6,593 bases of DNA from Rhodocyclaceae bacterium (GCA_016791085.1 JAEUNN010000930.1:1-6593), one strand, 5' to 3'; shown: positions 1 through 5,918, numbered from the stretch's first letter. Notes: generated from the letters alone by a model not told the origin. A program made the numbers and translations.

Positions 1-225
1 GCGGCAACGTTCGCCATCCGCCTCCTGCATGAGGCCGGTAATTTCGCTGGCCGGAAAAGCCTGCGACAGCTCGCCCGTGAAGCGGATGCGCTCGTCCATG
101 GGCCAGGCGCCGCCACCGGGCCGCGCCAGCAACAGCCGCACGGCCTGATAGAAGTTCGTGCGGCCCAGGCGCGCCGCGACGAACGCGGCTACAGGATCGG
201 CTGGACGCCTGACAGGGGTTGCCAT
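1..225 (-). CDS. tssG: TssG, T6SS baseplate protein (N-terminal 75 codons, runs off left edge)
   Basis: TssG (ImpH/VasB family) is a cytoplasmic baseplate subunit that, with TssF, forms the wedge linking the TssK adaptor and the sheath/TssE. Only the first 75 residues are in the window. Visible family features are FYQAVRLL (residues 25-32), IRF (47-49) and FPASEI (57-62), matching the usual TssG N-terminal pattern of a helix containing F(F/Y)Q-x-x-R-L-L followed by IRF and FPASE. The ATG at 225 is the earliest possible start because an in-frame TAA lies two codons upstream. No strong Shine-Dalgarno is seen. The gene starts 37 bp inside the end of tssF, so translational coupling is likely. The family call is confident from motif and position; the rest of the protein cannot be judged. 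Confidence 0.9.
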   Translation of the reverse strand, partial: MATPVRRPADPVAAFVAARLGRTNFYQAVRLLLARPGGGAWPMDERIRFTGELSQAFPASEITGLMQEADGERCR

Positions 226-2006
226 TGTTTAACGATGCCTTTGGTGTCGGTGGTTTCCAGGCTGGTTTCCACGAGCGTGTTCACGCTCGCGTAAAGCGCC
301 AGGAAGTGATGCAGCACGGCCGCGAACAGCGCCGCGCTGGCGTTTTCGAAACAGCTGCGGTCCAGCGTGAGCCGCACGTGCAGGCCGGGCACGAAGCCGC
401 GCCAGGCGTCGCGGCCTATGCGCCGCGTGACGGGCCGGCAGTTCAGGTCCTTGATGCCATCTATCTGTTTGAGCCCGGGGCCGGCGGCCGGCCCGACGTG
501 GCGGCGCAACAGCGACTTGAATGCCGCCAGCGCGCCTTCGCCCTGCACCAGCGACAGGTGGTTCAGGCTCAACTGCCCGGCCAGCGCCCAGGGCCGCGCA
601 CCGATGAATTCGGGCGTGTGGTGGGCGGTGGGTTTGGCGATCACGCGCACGCCATTGACGGGGCCCGGGCCTTCCAGCTGCAGGCTGTCGCCTATGCGCA
701 GTTGTTCGGGCAGGCGGCGATTCGTGCATAGCGCGCGTCCGCCCACGACTTCGGCCGGCGGCACGATGGGACGCGCGCCGGTATCCAGGAAGGATATGTA
801 CAGTTCGGTGCCCGGCACGTCTTCGCGCCAGCTGGCCTGGCGCCGCGTGGCGTAGAAAAAGTCCTGTTCCAGGCTGGCCTGGCATTCGTCCAGCGCGAAC
901 CACGGCGCCACGCCGTGCGTGGGCCGGCCCGGGCCGCTGGCGGCCAGGTCCAGCAGGGTATGCACTTCGAAAAACTGCTGGCGGCTGGAATCGGCCGTCA
1001 CGCGGTATTCGTAGCGCGTGTGGTCCAGCGCCACGGGGTCTATGCGGGCCGGGAACAGGTTGATGAGCGGCACGCAGTTCGGGCGCAGCAAATCCGCGCT
1101 GAGCCGCGACGAGCGGCCCGCCGCCAGGTCGAACAGGAACAGCAACTGGCAGGATTCGCCGCAGCCCGCGAAATCCGCATCGAGTATGTCGAAAAACAGA
1201 AATTTGCCCGGGAAGGCGAAATATTCCTGCAGCAGGCGGTAGCCGGGGTGGCTGTGCGGGCCTTCCGGCAGCACGGCTTCGGAATCTGCGAAGCCGCTCC
1301 ACTGGAAACAGGACAGCGGCAGATCGCGCACCTGGCCGTCGGAACAGCAAATCGCCAGGCCGACCAGATTGAGCGCCAGGCGCTCGTACAGCGGCCAGGC
1401 GGCGCGCTGCGTTTCGTCTATGTAGAAGCGCAGGCGGCGCGGCGCCATGGCTTCGAAACTCATGCCGCCCACGCTATCCAGCGCCATGGACAGCACCGAA
1501 TGCACATAGGCGCGCTCGCCCGGCAGCGGGCTGTCCTTGGCCGGCTGCAGCAGCAGTTCGCGCACCCGTATGGGCCACAGCGGCGTGTCCTGGGTGGTGG
1601 TGAAGCGGCAGGGCACCACGCTGCCCTGGTCGCCGGTGGCGTCGGTGCGGAACTGGCGGCCGCGCTCCAGCGTTGCGCCGCGCGCGAAATTGGCGCCGTC
1701 CGGCTTCACGTCCACTTCCACCATGGCCATGCAGGGCACGGGCGCTTCCAGGTGCGGCTGCAGGTGGGACATGAGGGCGTTGGGCAGCGCCGCCATATCC
1801 TCTTCCATTTCGTAGTGCAGACGGCCGGTGAGCCAGGCGAAGGCCTGCAGCAGCAATTCCACGTGCGGGTCTTCCGAGCGCCCCTTGTGCAGCGCCAGCG
1901 CGCGCGCAAGTTTGGGGTGCGAGCGCCCGAAAGCTTCCGCGTCGCCGCGCAGCGACAGCAGCTCTTCGCGGAAGTAATCTTTCAGATTGACGTCGGAATT
2001 GAGCAT
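189..2006 (-). CDS. tssF: TssF, T6SS baseplate protein
   Basis: TssF (ImpG/VasA family) is a core baseplate subunit that associates with TssG in the wedge complex and is needed to start sheath and tube assembly. The 605-residue length is normal for the family. The N-terminus has the typical YFREELLSLR (residues 11-20), then EDPHVELLLQAFAWLTGRL (45-63), the most recognisable TssF block. The C-terminal part holds GIKDLNCRPVTRRI (from about 517) and LFAAVLHHFLALYASVNT (about 560-577), corresponding to the conserved region near the family C-terminus. The ATG at 2006 lies 6 bp after the tssE stop, with a modest AGGGA about 10 nt upstream. The 3' end overlaps tssG by 37 bp. No signal peptide or membrane segment is visible, as expected for a cytoplasmic protein. 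Confidence 0.95.
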   Translation of the reverse strand: MLNSDVNLKDYFREELLSLRGDAEAFGRSHPKLARALALHKGRSEDPHVELLLQAFAWLTGRLHYEMEEDMAALPNALMSHLQPHLEAPVPCMAMVEVDVKPDGANFARGATLERGRQFRTDATGDQGSVVPCRFTTTQDTPLWPIRVRELLLQPAKDSPLPGERAYVHSVLSMALDSVGGMSFEAMAPRRLRFYIDETQRAAWPLYERLALNLVGLAICCSDGQVRDLPLSCFQWSGFADSEAVLPEGPHSHPGYRLLQEYFAFPGKFLFFDILDADFAGCGESCQLLFLFDLAAGRSSRLSADLLRPNCVPLINLFPARIDPVALDHTRYEYRVTADSSRQQFFEVHTLLDLAASGPGRPTHGVAPWFALDECQASLEQDFFYATRRQASWREDVPGTELYISFLDTGARPIVPPAEVVGGRALCTNRRLPEQLRIGDSLQLEGPGPVNGVRVIAKPTAHHTPEFIGARPWALAGQLSLNHLSLVQGEGALAAFKSLLRRHVGPAAGPGLKQIDGIKDLNCRPVTRRIGRDAWRGFVPGLHVRLTLDRSCFENASAALFAAVLHHFLALYASVNTLVETSLETTDTKGIVKQWQPLSGVQPIL

Positions 2007-2012
2007 GCTCGT

Positions 2013-2390
2013 TCAGTCCCTGGGGAGCGGAAAATAGAAGGCCTGCGGTCCGCTGTCCGAGGCCAGCATGGCTTGCACCACCAGGCGCGGCAGGGCCTCC
2101 ACATCGCCCATGTCCACGCTTACGCGCGCATCGATGAGGCGCGGCTCGTAACGGCGTATGAGCGCTTCCAGGCGTTCCGCGGTGCGGCGCAGGGCTTCCC
2201 CGCCGGCGTGGCTCAGGTCGACCGGACTGGGCATGCCCAGTCCGGACAGTTCGGCCATGCCGGGGGGCAGTTCCCAGGCGTGGATGGCGACCAGGCGCGA
2301 TAATTGCAGCGCCACCAGCGTCTCCAGCGCCGGGCCCGCTTCCCCGCCCGCCTCCAGCCTTTCGAACAAATAGCGCGTCGGAGCGGCCAT
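2013..2390 (-). CDS. tssE: TssE, T6SS gp25-like baseplate protein
   Basis: TssE is the homologue of phage T4 gp25, a small baseplate protein that helps nucleate sheath polymerisation. The 125-residue protein is short for the family but has the expected layout: an N-terminal YLFERL (residues 7-12), and the signature RYEPRLIDARVSV (80-92) with the conserved EPRL at 82-85. The region where most TssE proteins carry an LLNTR-type motif reads LSRLVAIHAWELPPGM here (30-45), so the motif is diverged. The ATG at 2390 follows the hcp stop by 9 bp, and the TGAGG that includes the hcp stop can act as Shine-Dalgarno. Position between hcp and tssF is the standard core order and supports the call strongly. 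Confidence 0.9.
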   Translation of the reverse strand: MAAPTRYLFERLEAGGEAGPALETLVALQLSRLVAIHAWELPPGMAELSGLGMPSPVDLSHAGGEALRRTAERLEALIRRYEPRLIDARVSVDMGDVEALPRLVVQAMLASDSGPQAFYFPLPRD

Positions 2391-2399
2391 GCCGCGGCC

Positions 2400-2969
2400 T
2401 CAGTCGGTGAACTGGCCTATGGGCCGGTTGCGCGCGATGCTCCAGCCCGTGGACACATTGCCCGCCGGTGTCAAATCCGCCTTCTGTACCGTGTAAGTCC
2501 ACAGCATTTCGGTGAAATTGAGCTTGAACTGCTCGGTGGGCATGTCGTCCGGATGGGACGCGAACTGCACTTCGCTGATGATGGCGTCGCGCAGCGATAT
2601 GGTCAGGATGTTGCCGGTCTTGTCGCCCGAATTGCGCGCGATATAGATTTTGGTCGGCTGGTCCTTGCCCTTGCCCAGCGGCTTGGCGCACAGGCAGTAT
2701 TCGTAGAACTTGACCGACAACTTATCGACGTATTTCACGCAGGTGAATTCGGTAATGATGGGCCGGCCCGACGTGCGCGCGGAATTGCTCACGTCGGTGG
2801 TGACCTGCTGTTTCATGCCCTGGTTGATGGACACCAGTTCTATGCAGTTCTGCAGGTCCAGCACTTCGTCGCGCCATACGTTGTCGATCAGGCTGCCGCC
2901 GTTGGCCCAGCTATTCGGCAGCTTGCCGAAAATGTCCTGGTCGCCGGGTTGCAGGAGTATCAGATCCAT
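2400..2969 (-). CDS. hcp: Hcp (TssD), T6SS inner tube protein
   Basis: Hcp forms stacked hexameric rings making the T6SS inner tube, which is propelled out by sheath contraction; it can also carry effectors in its lumen. The 189-residue protein starts MDLILLQPGD and contains the family signature FTCVKYVDKLS (residues 76-86), TKIYIARNSG (106-115), ILTISLRDAIISEV (121-134) and FKLNFTEMLWTYT (148-160). It is longer than the common 160-172 residues: extra sequence lies at about residues 9-40, before the IELVS strand, and in the C-terminal tail. Four cysteines (42, 77, 92, 94) are present. A clear GAGGAA lies 6 nt before the ATG at 2969, and the gene is 32 bp downstream of the sheath gene with no terminator visible in the gap. 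Confidence 0.93.
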   Translation of the reverse strand: MDLILLQPGDQDIFGKLPNSWANGGSLIDNVWRDEVLDLQNCIELVSINQGMKQQVTTDVSNSARTSGRPIITEFTCVKYVDKLSVKFYEYCLCAKPLGKGKDQPTKIYIARNSGDKTGNILTISLRDAIISEVQFASHPDDMPTEQFKLNFTEMLWTYTVQKADLTPAGNVSTGWSIARNRPIGQFTD

Positions 2970-3001
2970 GTTTGTTCCTCAGGTTGGTTGGGTCGGGTGG
3001 C

Positions 3002-4897
3002 TCAGGCGGGCAGCTTGGCGACCAGGCGTATCGAGGTGGTCAGTTCCTCGAGCTGGAAGTGCGGCTGCAGGAATGCCACGGCCTTATAGACACCCGGCTC
3101 GCCCGGCACGTCGGTGACCTGGATGGACGCCGCGCGCAACGGATAAGTGGCTTTAACCTCCTGCGTGGCGCCGTCGTCGAGCAGCACGTATTGCGCGATC
3201 CAGGTGTTGAGGTAGGCCTCGACATTGGCGCGCGTCATGAACGTGCCGACCTTGTCGCGCATGATCACCTTGATGTAATGCGCGAAGCGCGAGGCGGCCA
3301 GCATGTAGGGCAGCATGGCCGATATGCGCGCGTTGGCGTTGGCCGCGTCACTGATGAATTTTTTCGGCCGGTTGGTGGTCTGGCCGCCGAAAAACGCCGC
3401 CTTGCCGGCGCCCTTGCAGTGACATAGCGTGATGAAGCCCAGGTCGTTCAGCTCCTTTTCGCGCCGGTCGGTGATGGACACTTCGGTCGGGCAGAACAGT
3501 TCGCGGCTGCCGGACCCGGTTTCGTAGATATACACGGGCAGATCCGACACCAGGCCGCCGCCTTCCACGCCGCGTATGGCGGCGGTCCAGCTATACAGCG
3601 CGAACGCATTGGTGATGCGCTCGGCCAGCGCGAACGCGGCATTGCCCCACAGGAAGTGGTCCAGGCCGGGCGACAGGCCGAGGTCCTCGCCTTCGCGCAC
3701 GCTTTCCTGGAAATTCATGCCGTCGCAGCCCATGCCGCCTTCGCCGTAAGGCAGGCGCAGCATGACGTGCGGCAACACCAGACTTACGTAGCGCGAATCT
3801 TCTTTGGCGCGGAATTCGTTCCAGGCGATGAGGTTGGCGCCCTCGAATATTTTGGCCAGATCGCGCGGGCGGCCGAGGCGGTCGAAACTGGGCAGGCCGA
3901 ACATGGACGGCCCCACCGCCGCGATGAAGGGCGCGTGCGCGGCGGACGCCACTTCGGAAATCTTGTGCAGGCAGGCGATGGATTCCGGCTCGGGGCCGAA
4001 TTCGTAGGCGCCCAGCAGCAAGCTGTACGGGAAGCCGCCGTAGGTGCCGTACTCGGCTTCGTAAATCATTTTAAAGATGGCGCTCTGGTCGAATTCGACG
4101 GCCTTGTTCATGTCGTCGAACAGTTCCTTGCGCGTGGCGTTTAGCACCTTGAGCTTCAGCAGCACGCCGGTTTCGGTGTGCGACACCAGATAGAACATGC
4201 CGCGCCAGGTGGCTTCGAGTTCTTTGAAGTTGGGGGCGTGCAGAATCAGCGATAGTTGCTTGCTGAGGATTTGGTCTATCTTCACGACGGCCTGGTCGAT
4301 CAGCACCATGGCCGAGCCCTTGTCTATGGGCGTGTCGTTAACCTTGATGCCGTCGAATTCGCCGGCCGCGAGGCGCTGTTTGACCTGCTCGTCGAACGCC
4401 GTCGCGAATTCGGCCGGCACGCTGGGCGGCAAGGCGCCGCCCGTGAGCGCGGCGTCCAGCGCCTTGCCCAGCGGATCGTCGCACTCGGCCATGGCCTGCA
4501 GATTGCGGATGCGGTTGCGCGCCTCGTAAATCGACTTGAGCGCATCGACCTTTTTGACCACCGCGGTGGGCTCGAAATCGTCCATGCGGGCAAATTCGAG
4601 CACCCCGGTTAGTTTGCCGCTGGCGCCGGGCATCACGTTATCCACGTCGGCCAGTTTCACCTGAGGCCGGCAGGATTTGAGCAGTTCGTCCAGGTTGTCC
4701 CGGTCGACCAGCGTCATCGTGCGTTCTTTGAACGGCGGCTTGTCGCTATCCGGCAAATCGCCCGACAGGTCCGCGAATATGCCCACGATGAAAGGGATTT
4801 CGCGCTTTTCGATGGCGCCCCCGGTTTCCACGTCGTAGGTAATTTTTACCCGGGGCGGTCTGACCCGGAGCAGTTTGTCCTGGATGCTTCCCAACAT
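3002..4897 (-). CDS. tssBC: Fused TssB-TssC contractile sheath protein
   Basis: TssB (VipA/ImpB) and TssC (VipB/ImpC) normally are separate proteins that assemble 1:1 into the contractile sheath around the Hcp tube; the extended sheath is later disassembled by the ATPase ClpV. Here both lie in one uninterrupted 631-codon frame. Residues 1 to about 150 are TssB-like: RVKITYDVETGGAIEKREIP (16-35), LVDRDNLDELL (63-73), EFARMDDFEP (101-110), VDALKSIYEARNRIRNL (117-133). From about 195 onward it is TssC: ILHAPNFKELEATWRGM (218-234), EFDQSAIF (268-275), APFIAAV (322-328), EDSRYVSLVLPHVMLRLPYG (366-385), AIRGVEGGGLV (440-450), TDRREKELNDLGF (476-488), SRFAHYIKV (536-544) and FLQPHFQLEELTTSIRLVA (609-627). 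The start at 4897 is preferred over an upstream ATG at 4969 because it has GGAGG 9 nt upstream and begins where TssB homologues begin. Confidence 0.93.
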   Translation of the reverse strand: MLGSIQDKLLRVRPPRVKITYDVETGGAIEKREIPFIVGIFADLSGDLPDSDKPPFKERTMTLVDRDNLDELLKSCRPQVKLADVDNVMPGASGKLTGVLEFARMDDFEPTAVVKKVDALKSIYEARNRIRNLQAMAECDDPLGKALDAALTGGALPPSVPAEFATAFDEQVKQRLAAGEFDGIKVNDTPIDKGSAMVLIDQAVVKIDQILSKQLSLILHAPNFKELEATWRGMFYLVSHTETGVLLKLKVLNATRKELFDDMNKAVEFDQSAIFKMIYEAEYGTYGGFPYSLLLGAYEFGPEPESIACLHKISEVASAAHAPFIAAVGPSMFGLPSFDRLGRPRDLAKIFEGANLIAWNEFRAKEDSRYVSLVLPHVMLRLPYGEGGMGCDGMNFQESVREGEDLGLSPGLDHFLWGNAAFALAERITNAFALYSWTAAIRGVEGGGLVSDLPVYIYETGSGSRELFCPTEVSITDRREKELNDLGFITLCHCKGAGKAAFFGGQTTNRPKKFISDAANANARISAMLPYMLAASRFAHYIKVIMRDKVGTFMTRANVEAYLNTWIAQYVLLDDGATQEVKATYPLRAASIQVTDVPGEPGVYKAVAFLQPHFQLEELTTSIRLVAKLPA

Positions 4898-4906
4898 CGC
4901 CTTTGT

Positions 4907-4911
4907 CCTCC
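4907..4911 (-). promoter_or_regulatory. Ribosome binding site of tssBC
   Basis: GGAGG on the minus strand, 9 nt upstream of the ATG at 4897. It fixes the start of the fused sheath gene and argues against the longer frame opening at 4969, whose extra 24 residues (arginine- and proline-rich) do not resemble a TssB N-terminus. Confidence 0.8.
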
Positions 4912-5006
4912 AAAGATCCGGCAATCGGCGCCGCGCCGACAGTAATGCCGCGGGCTTCCCACCCGGCACAGGCCGGCGGCCCAGCTTGAGGTGTCGCAGT
5001 CAGCCA

Positions 5007-5022
5007 ATCAAGTTTTATGCCA
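5007..5022 (-). promoter_or_regulatory. Candidate sigma-54 (-24/-12) promoter of the T6SS operon
   Basis: The minus strand reads TGGCATAAAACTTGAT. Against the sigma-54 consensus TGGCAYRNNNNTTGCW every specified position matches except the C of the -12 GC, which is A, and the spacing is correct. Transcription would start near 4996, leaving a leader of about 100 nt before the tssBC ATG. Sigma-54 control through enhancer-binding proteins is established for several T6SS clusters (for example VasH in Vibrio cholerae). The imperfect -12 element is the main reason for caution. Confidence 0.5.
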
Positions 5023-5051
5023 CCCCAGAAAATTGCGAAAAATGTCTTGTT

Positions 5052-5064
5052 TATCATTGACTTG
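5052..5064 (+). promoter_or_regulatory. IHF-like site between promoter and upstream palindromes
   Basis: TATCATTGACTTG matches the IHF consensus WATCAANNNNTTR at all but one specified position (T instead of the last A of ATCAA). It lies in an AT-richer patch (about 5028-5064), roughly 55-70 bp upstream of the predicted sigma-54 start site, which is where IHF normally bends DNA between enhancer and promoter. The match is short and degenerate, so the support is mostly positional. Confidence 0.3.
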
Positions 5065-5123
5065 ACTGCCAGCCCTGGGCGCGCCGCGCAAGTGCGCCGG
5101 CGTAGAGCGGAATTACCCGAATG

Positions 5124-5159
5124 TCCCTAACGGCAAGGGATTTGCCCAGCCGCCGGGCA
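5124..5159. repeat. Two adjacent small inverted repeats in the T6SS leader region
   Basis: TCCCT (5124-5128) pairs with AGGGA (5136-5140) around a 7-nt loop, and TGCCC (5143-5147) pairs with GGGCA (5155-5159) around another 7-nt loop. The pair is bracketed by two copies of TTACCCG (5113-5119 and 5161-5167). Neither stem is followed by a T run on either strand, so terminator function is unlikely. They sit about 130-165 bp upstream of the predicted T6SS start site, within range for activator binding sites. Confidence 0.35.
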
Positions 5160-5184
5160 GTTACCCGCAAGCCGGCGGCGCGAG

Positions 5185-5231
5185 GGGGTGGGAAAAATGT
5201 TTTTCCCAGCGGGTATGGTTTTTCCCACCCC
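5185..5231. repeat. Three-armed palindrome upstream of the T6SS operon (possible activator site)
   Basis: Arm 1, GGGGTGGGAAAAA (5185-5197), is perfectly complementary to TTTTTCCCACCCC (5219-5231), a 13-bp inverted repeat. The inner part of arm 1, TGGGAAAAA (5189-5197), is also perfectly complementary to TTTTTCCCA (5200-5208), making a 20-bp palindrome with a TG centre. Arm 1 can thus pair with either downstream arm but not both. As double-stranded DNA it provides three copies of the same half-site. It lies about 190-235 bp upstream of the predicted sigma-54 start site, a plausible enhancer position. A similar ATGGTTTTTTCCC occurs at 6103-6115. Confidence 0.6.
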
Positions 5232-5244
5232 AAAACCCCCCCCC
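5224..5244 (-). other. C9 tract with G-quadruplex potential on the minus strand
   Basis: The plus strand has nine consecutive C (5236-5244). On the minus strand this gives G9, TTTT, GGGG, T, GGG, which satisfies the usual four-tract G-quadruplex pattern with short loops. It partly overlaps arm 3 of the adjacent palindrome. The tract is non-coding and lies upstream of the predicted T6SS promoter. Confidence 0.5.
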
Positions 5245-5298
5245 GGTTCGGCCCGACGCGGCCGTACCGAAGCGGCGCGAAAACGCGCGCGGAAATGC

Positions 5299-5328
5299 CC
5301 TCACCGTCGCCAACGGGCGACAGTGAGG
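5299..5328. repeat. Strong stem-loop between the small gene and the T6SS operon
   Basis: CCTCAC (5299-5304) pairs with GTGAGG (5323-5328) and GTCGCC (5306-5311) pairs with GGCGAC (5316-5321), separated by one C-A mismatch, with loop AACG. No T run follows the stem on either strand, so it is not a standard intrinsic terminator. It could stabilise or end the transcript of the upstream small gene, or be a dispersed repeat; the sequence alone does not decide. Confidence 0.6.
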
Positions 5329-5331
5329 AGC

Positions 5332-5358
5332 AAAAAAATGCGGGGAGCGGAAGGCCGC
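5332..5358 (-). terminator. Weak candidate terminator of the small gene
   Basis: On the minus strand, just after the TAA at 5365, GCGG (5358-5355) can pair with CCGC (5343-5340), immediately followed by A and seven T (5338-5332). The stem is only 4 bp with an 11-nt loop; an alternative 4-bp stem uses 5347-5350. The T run and placement after the stop codon favour termination, the short stem argues against. Confidence 0.35.
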
Positions 5359-5364
5359 GCGCGC

Positions 5365-5622
5365 TTAGCGCGGGCGGTGCCAGAGACTGCGGCCGGCCAG
5401 GTCGCTACGTTCGACCAGGCCTTGTCGTTCCAGAAGCTGCAGGGCGAGAAAGGTGTTTTCCAGCGTAGCGCCAGGCACCAGCGGCCCTACCCACCACAGC
5501 TGTATGCCATCGACCGTATCGGAACTATTCGGACAGCGCTCCAGATGCGCAGCAATCGCCGCCGCGATCGTAGCGATCGGCGCGACCTGACGGTCCGGAA
5601 CGAGACGGGATGGATCGACCAT
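5365..5622 (-). CDS. Small protein of unknown function, possible winged-helix fold
   Basis: An 85-residue protein without a function I can name. It has an alanine-rich helix (IATIAAAIAAHLERCP, residues 16-31), then DTVDGIQLWWVGPLVPGATL (35-54), a leucine-rich helix TFLALQLLERQGLVER (57-72) and a short basic C-terminus ending LWHRPR. The layout helix, W-W turn, helix ending in a G-L-V-E-R turn and a final strand resembles a small winged-helix domain, and I have the impression of similar 80-90 residue proteins in Burkholderiales, but that is inference. The ATG at 5622 has GGGTGG about 10 nt upstream; the ATG at 5637 would add MGGVV but has no good Shine-Dalgarno. It is cysteine-poor, with no signal peptide or membrane segment. 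It shares orientation with the T6SS operon but is separated by about 470 bp containing its own promoter-like signals. Confidence 0.65.
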   Translation of the reverse strand: MVDPSRLVPDRQVAPIATIAAAIAAHLERCPNSSDTVDGIQLWWVGPLVPGATLENTFLALQLLERQGLVERSDLAGRSLWHRPR

Positions 5623-5636
5623 GACGACACCACCCA

Positions 5637-5652
5637 TGCAACTGCCGTGCCT
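5637..5652 (-). promoter_or_regulatory. Second sigma-54-like site, directly upstream of the small gene
   Basis: The minus strand reads AGGCACGGCAGTTGCA, matching TGGCAYRNNNNTTGCW at all specified positions but the first, with both the -24 GG and -12 GC present and correctly spaced. The predicted start would be near 5626, leaving only about 4 nt before the ATG at 5622 and placing the alternative ATG at 5637 inside the promoter. That very short leader is a real objection, so the match may be fortuitous. Confidence 0.35.
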
Positions 5653-5764
5653 GATGACGGGGGAGCGCAAGCTTGGGGGGTTCGGGGCGGGCTCGGCGCC
5701 ACCGCCGCCCTGCCCCACCGGCCGGGCGGGCACCCTGCGCCGCCGGAAGTCGGGAAAGACCGTT

Positions 5765-5792
5765 TTGCGCCGGCTGGGTCGTGCCGGCGCAA
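5765..5792. repeat. Perfect 10-bp inverted repeat
   Basis: TTGCGCCGGC (5765-5774) and GCCGGCGCAA (5783-5792) are exact reverse complements around an 8-nt spacer. No T run follows on either strand. The site is about 140-165 bp upstream of the start predicted from the 5637-5652 sigma-54-like site, a position compatible with an activator dimer site. Confidence 0.55.
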
Positions 5793-5918
5793 CTGCGCTT
5801 CCTTGCAAGCTGGCCCCGAGCGGGACCGATGGCGCTCGCGGCCTTATACGCACTCCCCGCGACCCGTAATGATCGTCCGGAGGCAGCTTCACTCCCTGCC
5901 GCAACGCCGAGACCCTCG

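Noticed and set aside
229..1350. Second minus-strand frame within tssF (373 codons)
   Set aside because: Same strand but a different frame from tssF; the product is arginine/proline-rich low-complexity sequence without family features.
915..2303. Long plus-strand open frame (about 460 codons) opposite tssF/tssE
   Set aside because: Its translation is arginine-, glutamine- and alanine-rich with no domain, and it lies antisense to two clearly recognisable T6SS genes; it is a GC-rich shadow frame.
4898..4969. N-terminal extension of the TssB-TssC fusion from an ATG at 4969
   Set aside because: The extra 24 residues do not resemble TssB, and the ATG at 4897 has a strong GGAGG at proper spacing.
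4746..5057. Minus-strand frame of 103 codons beginning MINKTFFAIFWGG
   Set aside because: It overlaps tssBC out of frame, has no Shine-Dalgarno, turns into low-complexity sequence, and its hydrophobic start comes from the AT-rich promoter region.
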